From: Helicobacteraceae bacterium
GTDB lineage: Bacteria > Campylobacterota > Campylobacteria > Campylobacterales > SZUA-545
Direction of reading: 5' to 3'
Assembly: GCA_031276985.1 (NCBI GenBank)
Contig: JAISMA010000195.1
Span: forward strand, 1-8,891
Length of the DNA: 8,891 bases
The notes below the pieces were generated by a model. It saw nothing but the letters and a program-made list of their open reading frames with translations. It was not told the DNA's origin and searched no databases. Position 1 is the first letter of the stretch. The number at the start of each line of letters is the position of its first letter. Positions 5,833 through 8,891 of this stretch are shown here, in pieces. A program made the position numbers and the translations under genes.

Positions 5833-7623
5833 ATGACCGAATATCAGGCGTTATTTATGGAAGAGGCAAACGAACTGTTTGCCAACGCTTACGATCGCCT
5901 GCTTGTCGCCGAAGAGAACGATTATTTAGATTCCGAAGCGATCGCCGAATTATTCCGTATTTTGCACACGATCAAAGGCGGCGGCGGAAGCGTGGATTTT
6001 GATCGCCTTAGCCGATACGCGCACAGCTTGGAAAATATGCTCTCTTTGTTACGCGACGGCAAAATCGCCTATAAAAGCGGCATGGCGGAATTTTTACTCG
6101 ATAGCTTTGATCAAATGCAGGAGATTTTGAAAGCCGAATCGCAAAATAGGGTCGACAACTCCGAATACGCGATCAAATTAGAGCGGCTTGAGCGCAAGGC
6201 GCGGGAGTTTATCGACGGCTTTATCGACGGCGACGCGCCGGAAGCGGGCGGGAAATCGGCGCAAAAAGGCGAAAGTCAAGAGACAGACGACGACGGATTC
6301 GCGCTGTTTGACCCCGCCCAAATCGAAGCGGCGCAAAACGAGCGGGCGACTGAAGCCGCCGCCGACGCTTCCGACAATCCAGCGCCGCCCGATCCCGTCG
6401 AATACTCGTACGCGGAAAGAGGCAAAAGCGCGAGCATTCGCGTCGATCTGGACAAGATCGATCTGCTGCTTAATCGCGTGGGCGAGCTTGTGATTACAAA
6501 CTCCACGCTTACCCGTTTTGCCGAGCGGCTGGAATCAAGAGCCGATCGCGACGAAATGAGCGAAAGACTCGCGCAACTAACGCGCCATATTAGAGATTTG
6601 CAAGATGCGGTGATGGGCGTTCGCATGATCGCTATGGAGCATATATACGCCAAACTGCCCAAGATCGCGCGCGACGTGGCGAAAAAACTTGGCAAGCGGG
6701 CGCGTTTGGTTCACAGCGGCGGCGGCGTGGAAATCGACAAGATGATCATCGAAGGCTTGAACGATCCGCTAATGCACATTATCCGCAACGCGCTTGATCA
6801 CGGAATTGAAAGCCCGCATGAGCGCGAAGCGGTCGGCAAAAATCCCGTCGGTCTTATCAGCGTCTCCGCGACGCAGGAAAACGGGCAGATCGTAATTACA
6901 ATCGCGGACGACGGACGCGGAATCGACACGCTCAAAGTCGTATCCAAAGCGATTGAATACAAGTTAATCTCCGCCAAACAAGCCTCCACGATGAGCGACG
7001 ACGAGAAAAACGATCTGGTTTTTGCCGCCGGGCTTACCACGGCGGACGCGGTAACCGATATTTCGGGGCGCGGCGTGGGCATGGACGTGGCGCGAAACAA
7101 CATCGCCAAACTAGGCGGCGTCGTCAGAGTCAAATCGCAAAAAGGCGTCGGTACCAGCGTAACCATTACGCTTCCGCTCACGCTTGCGATCTTGGACGGC
7201 TTGAACGTGGAAGTGGGCGATCACCGCTATATTTTGCCGCTTTCGTCGGTGGTGGAATCGTTGCAGCCGCGCCAATCGATGATTCAGGCAAACGGCGACG
7301 GAAGCAAGACGACGCTTATGCTTAGAGACAGCTTTATTCCAATTTTGGAGCTTTATTCTCTATTTAATATCAAACCAAAATACGCCGATCCGTCGTCGGG
7401 CATGCTGATCGTTGTGCGGGCTGGCGGCGAGAGGATCGCGCTATTTGTGGATAGTTTCGGCGCGCAACAGCAGGTGGTCGTTAAATCGCTGGAAAAAAAC
7501 TTCAGGCGGGTAAGCGGCATAGGCGGCGCGACGGTTCAGGGCGACGGCGAAGTGGTTTTGATCTTAGATCCGCTTGGGCTGGTCGAAAAAGAGCGCGAAA
7601 CGCGGCAGACGAGAACGCGATGA
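5833..7623 (+). CDS. cheA: Chemotaxis histidine kinase CheA without P2 or receiver domain
   Basis: In 596 residues the protein shows P1, P3, P4 and P5. P1 (1-105) carries the phosphorylated H45 in ILHTIKGGGG. A low-complexity acidic/Ala-Pro linker spans about 130-197. P3 dimerisation helices run from 200 to 270 (LDKIDLLLNRVGELVITNS). The P4 ATP-binding domain has the N-box with N319 (HIIRNALDHGIE), the G1 box DDGRG (359-363) and the G2 box GRGVGMD (412-418). P5, the CheW/receptor-binding domain, runs from about 445 to 590. All catalytic elements are present. No folded P2 CheY-binding domain is visible; a conserved-looking island DDDGFALFDPAQIE (152-165) in the linker could be a short docking motif for a receiver. 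The C-terminal receiver found in many Campylobacterota CheA proteins is absent. The gene starts 12 bases after the receptor gene with only a weak AAGAAG site, and overlaps cheW by ATGA. It would phosphorylate CheV and the propeller-receiver protein of the same operon. Confidence 0.95.
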   Translation: MTEYQALFMEEANELFANAYDRLLVAEENDYLDSEAIAELFRILHTIKGGGGSVDFDRLSRYAHSLENMLSLLRDGKIAYKSGMAEFLLDSFDQMQEILKAESQNRVDNSEYAIKLERLERKAREFIDGFIDGDAPEAGGKSAQKGESQETDDDGFALFDPAQIEAAQNERATEAAADASDNPAPPDPVEYSYAERGKSASIRVDLDKIDLLLNRVGELVITNSTLTRFAERLESRADRDEMSERLAQLTRHIRDLQDAVMGVRMIAMEHIYAKLPKIARDVAKKLGKRARLVHSGGGVEIDKMIIEGLNDPLMHIIRNALDHGIESPHEREAVGKNPVGLISVSATQENGQIVITIADDGRGIDTLKVVSKAIEYKLISAKQASTMSDDEKNDLVFAAGLTTADAVTDISGRGVGMDVARNNIAKLGGVVRVKSQKGVGTSVTITLPLTLAILDGLNVEVGDHRYILPLSSVVESLQPRQSMIQANGDGSKTTLMLRDSFIPILELYSLFNIKPKYADPSSGMLIVVRAGGERIALFVDSFGAQQQVVVKSLEKNFRRVSGIGGATVQGDGEVVLILDPLGLVEKERETRQTRTR

Positions 7624-8057
7624 AAGAGGAGTTTTTGATATTTAGAATGTTTGGCGTTATGTATGGCGTTCGGTTAAGCAGAGTGCGCGAAATCATAACC
7701 TATTCGGGCAAGATTACGCCTTTGCCAAACAATCCCGCTTGGATTTTGGGCGTTATCAATATGCGCGGCGAAGTTACGCCCGTGATCGATTTTCGGCGCA
7801 AATTTTCCGCTATGGATATAGTTTACGACGACGAGACGATTATTATAGCTATGAAGTTGCGAGGCGATCGCGTAATGGCGATCGTAGCGGATAATATCGA
7901 AACAATCGCGGAAATGGACGCGGATAGCCTGCAAGCGGCGTCGGACATTGGCAGCGGACTAGACACGCGCTATCTTGAAGGTTTGGCGCGGCTAAACGGC
8001 GAGATGATTAGCGTTATTAACGTCGACGTAATGCTCGACATAAACGAACGATTTTAG
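7620..8057 (+). CDS. cheW: Chemotaxis coupling protein CheW
   Basis: The 145-residue protein is a single CheW domain. Visible features are the first strands EFLIFRMFGVMYGVRLSRVR, the hallmark GVINMRGEVTPVIDF at 44-58 with the conserved R49, and the C-terminal strand pair RYLEGLARLNGEMISVINVD. It bridges the receptor hairpin to CheA P5 in the cytoplasmic array. The length is normal for the family and no domain is missing. ATG 7620 overlaps the cheA stop (ATGA). It is the last gene of the operon; no convincing terminator follows its stop, only a 6-bp stem at 8075-8094 without a T-run. Confidence 0.95.
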   Translation: MKEEFLIFRMFGVMYGVRLSRVREIITYSGKITPLPNNPAWILGVINMRGEVTPVIDFRRKFSAMDIVYDDETIIIAMKLRGDRVMAIVADNIETIAEMDADSLQAASDIGSGLDTRYLEGLARLNGEMISVINVDVMLDINERF

Positions 8058-8090
8058 GGAACGCTCTAACGGCGCGGCTTCGTCGCCTAA

Positions 8091-8891
8091 GCCGAACGCG
8101 ACGCTATCGCAAACGGCAACGCAAGCAAAGAAACATTGACCAAATGGTTTAACAACGCGAAACAAACGCAAGCCCAAATCCAAACCGCGCAATTAAACGC
8201 GGACAAACTAAAGGCTTTAGACGGCGCGAAAAACAAAATCGTCGTCCGAAGCGTCAGCAACAACGAGATAAGCGAGGCGCAAAACGAATTCGCAAAGATA
8301 GGCGTTAGCGTTAAGTTCAAAAATCCCGCCGACGTAAAGCGCACAATAGACGGCTACCAAATACGCCATACGCTAAAAGAACACGGCGATCCAAAGACGG
8401 AAGCGGCGCGTGGCAATATCGCGGTAACTTACGACGACATCGCAAACTATACGAAAATCATCGACAATCACGATCTAAAGAGCTACAGCGTAAGCGCGAA
8501 CGGAACTCCCGCTATTCGCTACGGCAAGCAAATAAACGGCTATTTCGTAGTTGTTGAAGAGGTCAGAAACAAACATCACAGCTTTTCGTTTTATACTATG
8601 TATAAACACAAGGGAACGTTAACGCCCGAAAGTCTGATGACGGCGGCAGAGAAACAAGGAGCGCGGGGCAGACCCTCCTCTGTACGCCCGACAACGACCG
8701 CCTTATTAGGACGGCGAGATAATGTTGCCCCGACCGAAACTATACCACAACAAACGCCAAAACCGCAAGAAACGCTTATCGCCAAAGTCGATCAAGCTCT
8801 CAAACGCGGCGATTACGATACCGCCGTATCCAATCCCGATCTTGTCCGCGCCGAACTCAAAAAGCTAACCGACGACGAGCTAAAGAATGAA
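8091..8891 (+). CDS. Headless, partial PBECR-like (barnase/colicin E5-type) nuclease-domain protein
   Basis: The frame is open for 267 codons from just after a TAA (8088-8090) to the right edge. It has no ATG before codon 170, which lies inside the domain; a TTG at 8136 without a clear ribosome-binding site is the only early alternative. Residues 1-60 are a helical, Gln/Asn/Lys-rich linker. Residues 60-180 match my memory of the phage-barnase-EndoU-colicin E5-RelE-like nuclease domains of polyvalent proteins and the related Helicobacter endoribonuclease family: EISEAQNEFAKIGV, then IRHTLKEHGD (91-100) with two likely active-site histidines (H93, H98), ARGNIAVTYDDIANY, YGKQINGYFVVVEEV (144-158) and TMYKHKG (169-175). 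A Pro/Thr-rich linker and another helical segment continue past the window. The missing start suggests the back half of a larger phage or mobile-element protein. The nuclease function is inferred from motif resemblance. Confidence 0.6.

Noticed and set aside
6276..6695. Minus-strand frame of 139 codons opposite cheA
   Set aside because: Ser-rich antisense shadow of the cheA linker and P3 region.
225..7871. Cyanobacterial origin suggested by GCGATCGC (HIP1)
   Set aside because: The receptor wording, CheV and CetB/CetA-like gene order all fit Campylobacterota, so the octamer alone is not taken as taxonomic evidence.
8075..8094. CGGCTT / AAGCCG stem-loop after cheW as a terminator
   Set aside because: Only 6 bp with an 8-base loop and no T-run after it; too weak to call.

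Overview
The window looks like the chromosome of a Campylobacterota (epsilonproteobacterial) bacterium. The main evidence is the chemoreceptor: its signalling-hairpin wording (IAFQTNILSLNAAVEAA, then TAGEAGKGF) and its tandem HAMP-like cytoplasmic modules are typical of that phylum. A CheV, and a stand-alone PAS protein placed directly before a receptor as in the Campylobacter CetB/CetA pair, point the same way. Base composition is fairly balanced for this phylum, and the octamer GCGATCGC is strikingly frequent. The taxonomic call is inference from protein wording, not from a marker gene.

Left end (1-366): there is no complete gene. Positions 161 down to 1 on the minus strand hold an open frame with native-looking codon use. 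It has no good start, is preceded by three consecutive stops, and runs off the left edge. Positions 162-366 are non-coding as far as I can tell. They hold a solitary CRISPR-repeat-like sequence (260-293) and an 8-bp inverted repeat (303-340).

Positions 367-1218 (minus strand) encode a lipoprotein of unknown function. Its reading frame passes through a run of 13 CT dinucleotides just before the lipobox, the classic layout of a phase-variable surface-protein gene. A 140-base divergent intergenic region (1294-1434) carries an extended -10 promoter for the plus strand, a strong Shine-Dalgarno sequence, a palindrome and a short direct repeat.

Positions 1435-8057 form one tight plus-strand operon of six genes, four of its five junctions being ATGA overlaps: a beta-propeller (WD40-like)/receiver fusion, cheV, a short PAS protein, a two-TM chemoreceptor, cheA and cheW. 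Together they make an almost self-contained chemosensory array. The PAS protein and receptor are the likely sensors, CheW and CheV the couplers, CheA the kinase, and the propeller-receiver protein the likely dedicated phosphorylation target. No cheY, cheR, cheB or cheZ is in the window. CheA lacks the C-terminal receiver common in Campylobacterota and has no recognisable P2 domain. The propeller-receiver fusion is the most novel item here.

Right end (8058-8891): after a 33-base junction an open frame runs off the right edge. It carries a domain that reads like the barnase/colicin E5-type (PBECR-like) endoribonuclease domain of phage or mobile-element polyvalent proteins. It lacks an ATG and starts just after a stop codon, so it looks like the headless remainder of a toxin or polyvalent protein gene next to the chemotaxis operon.
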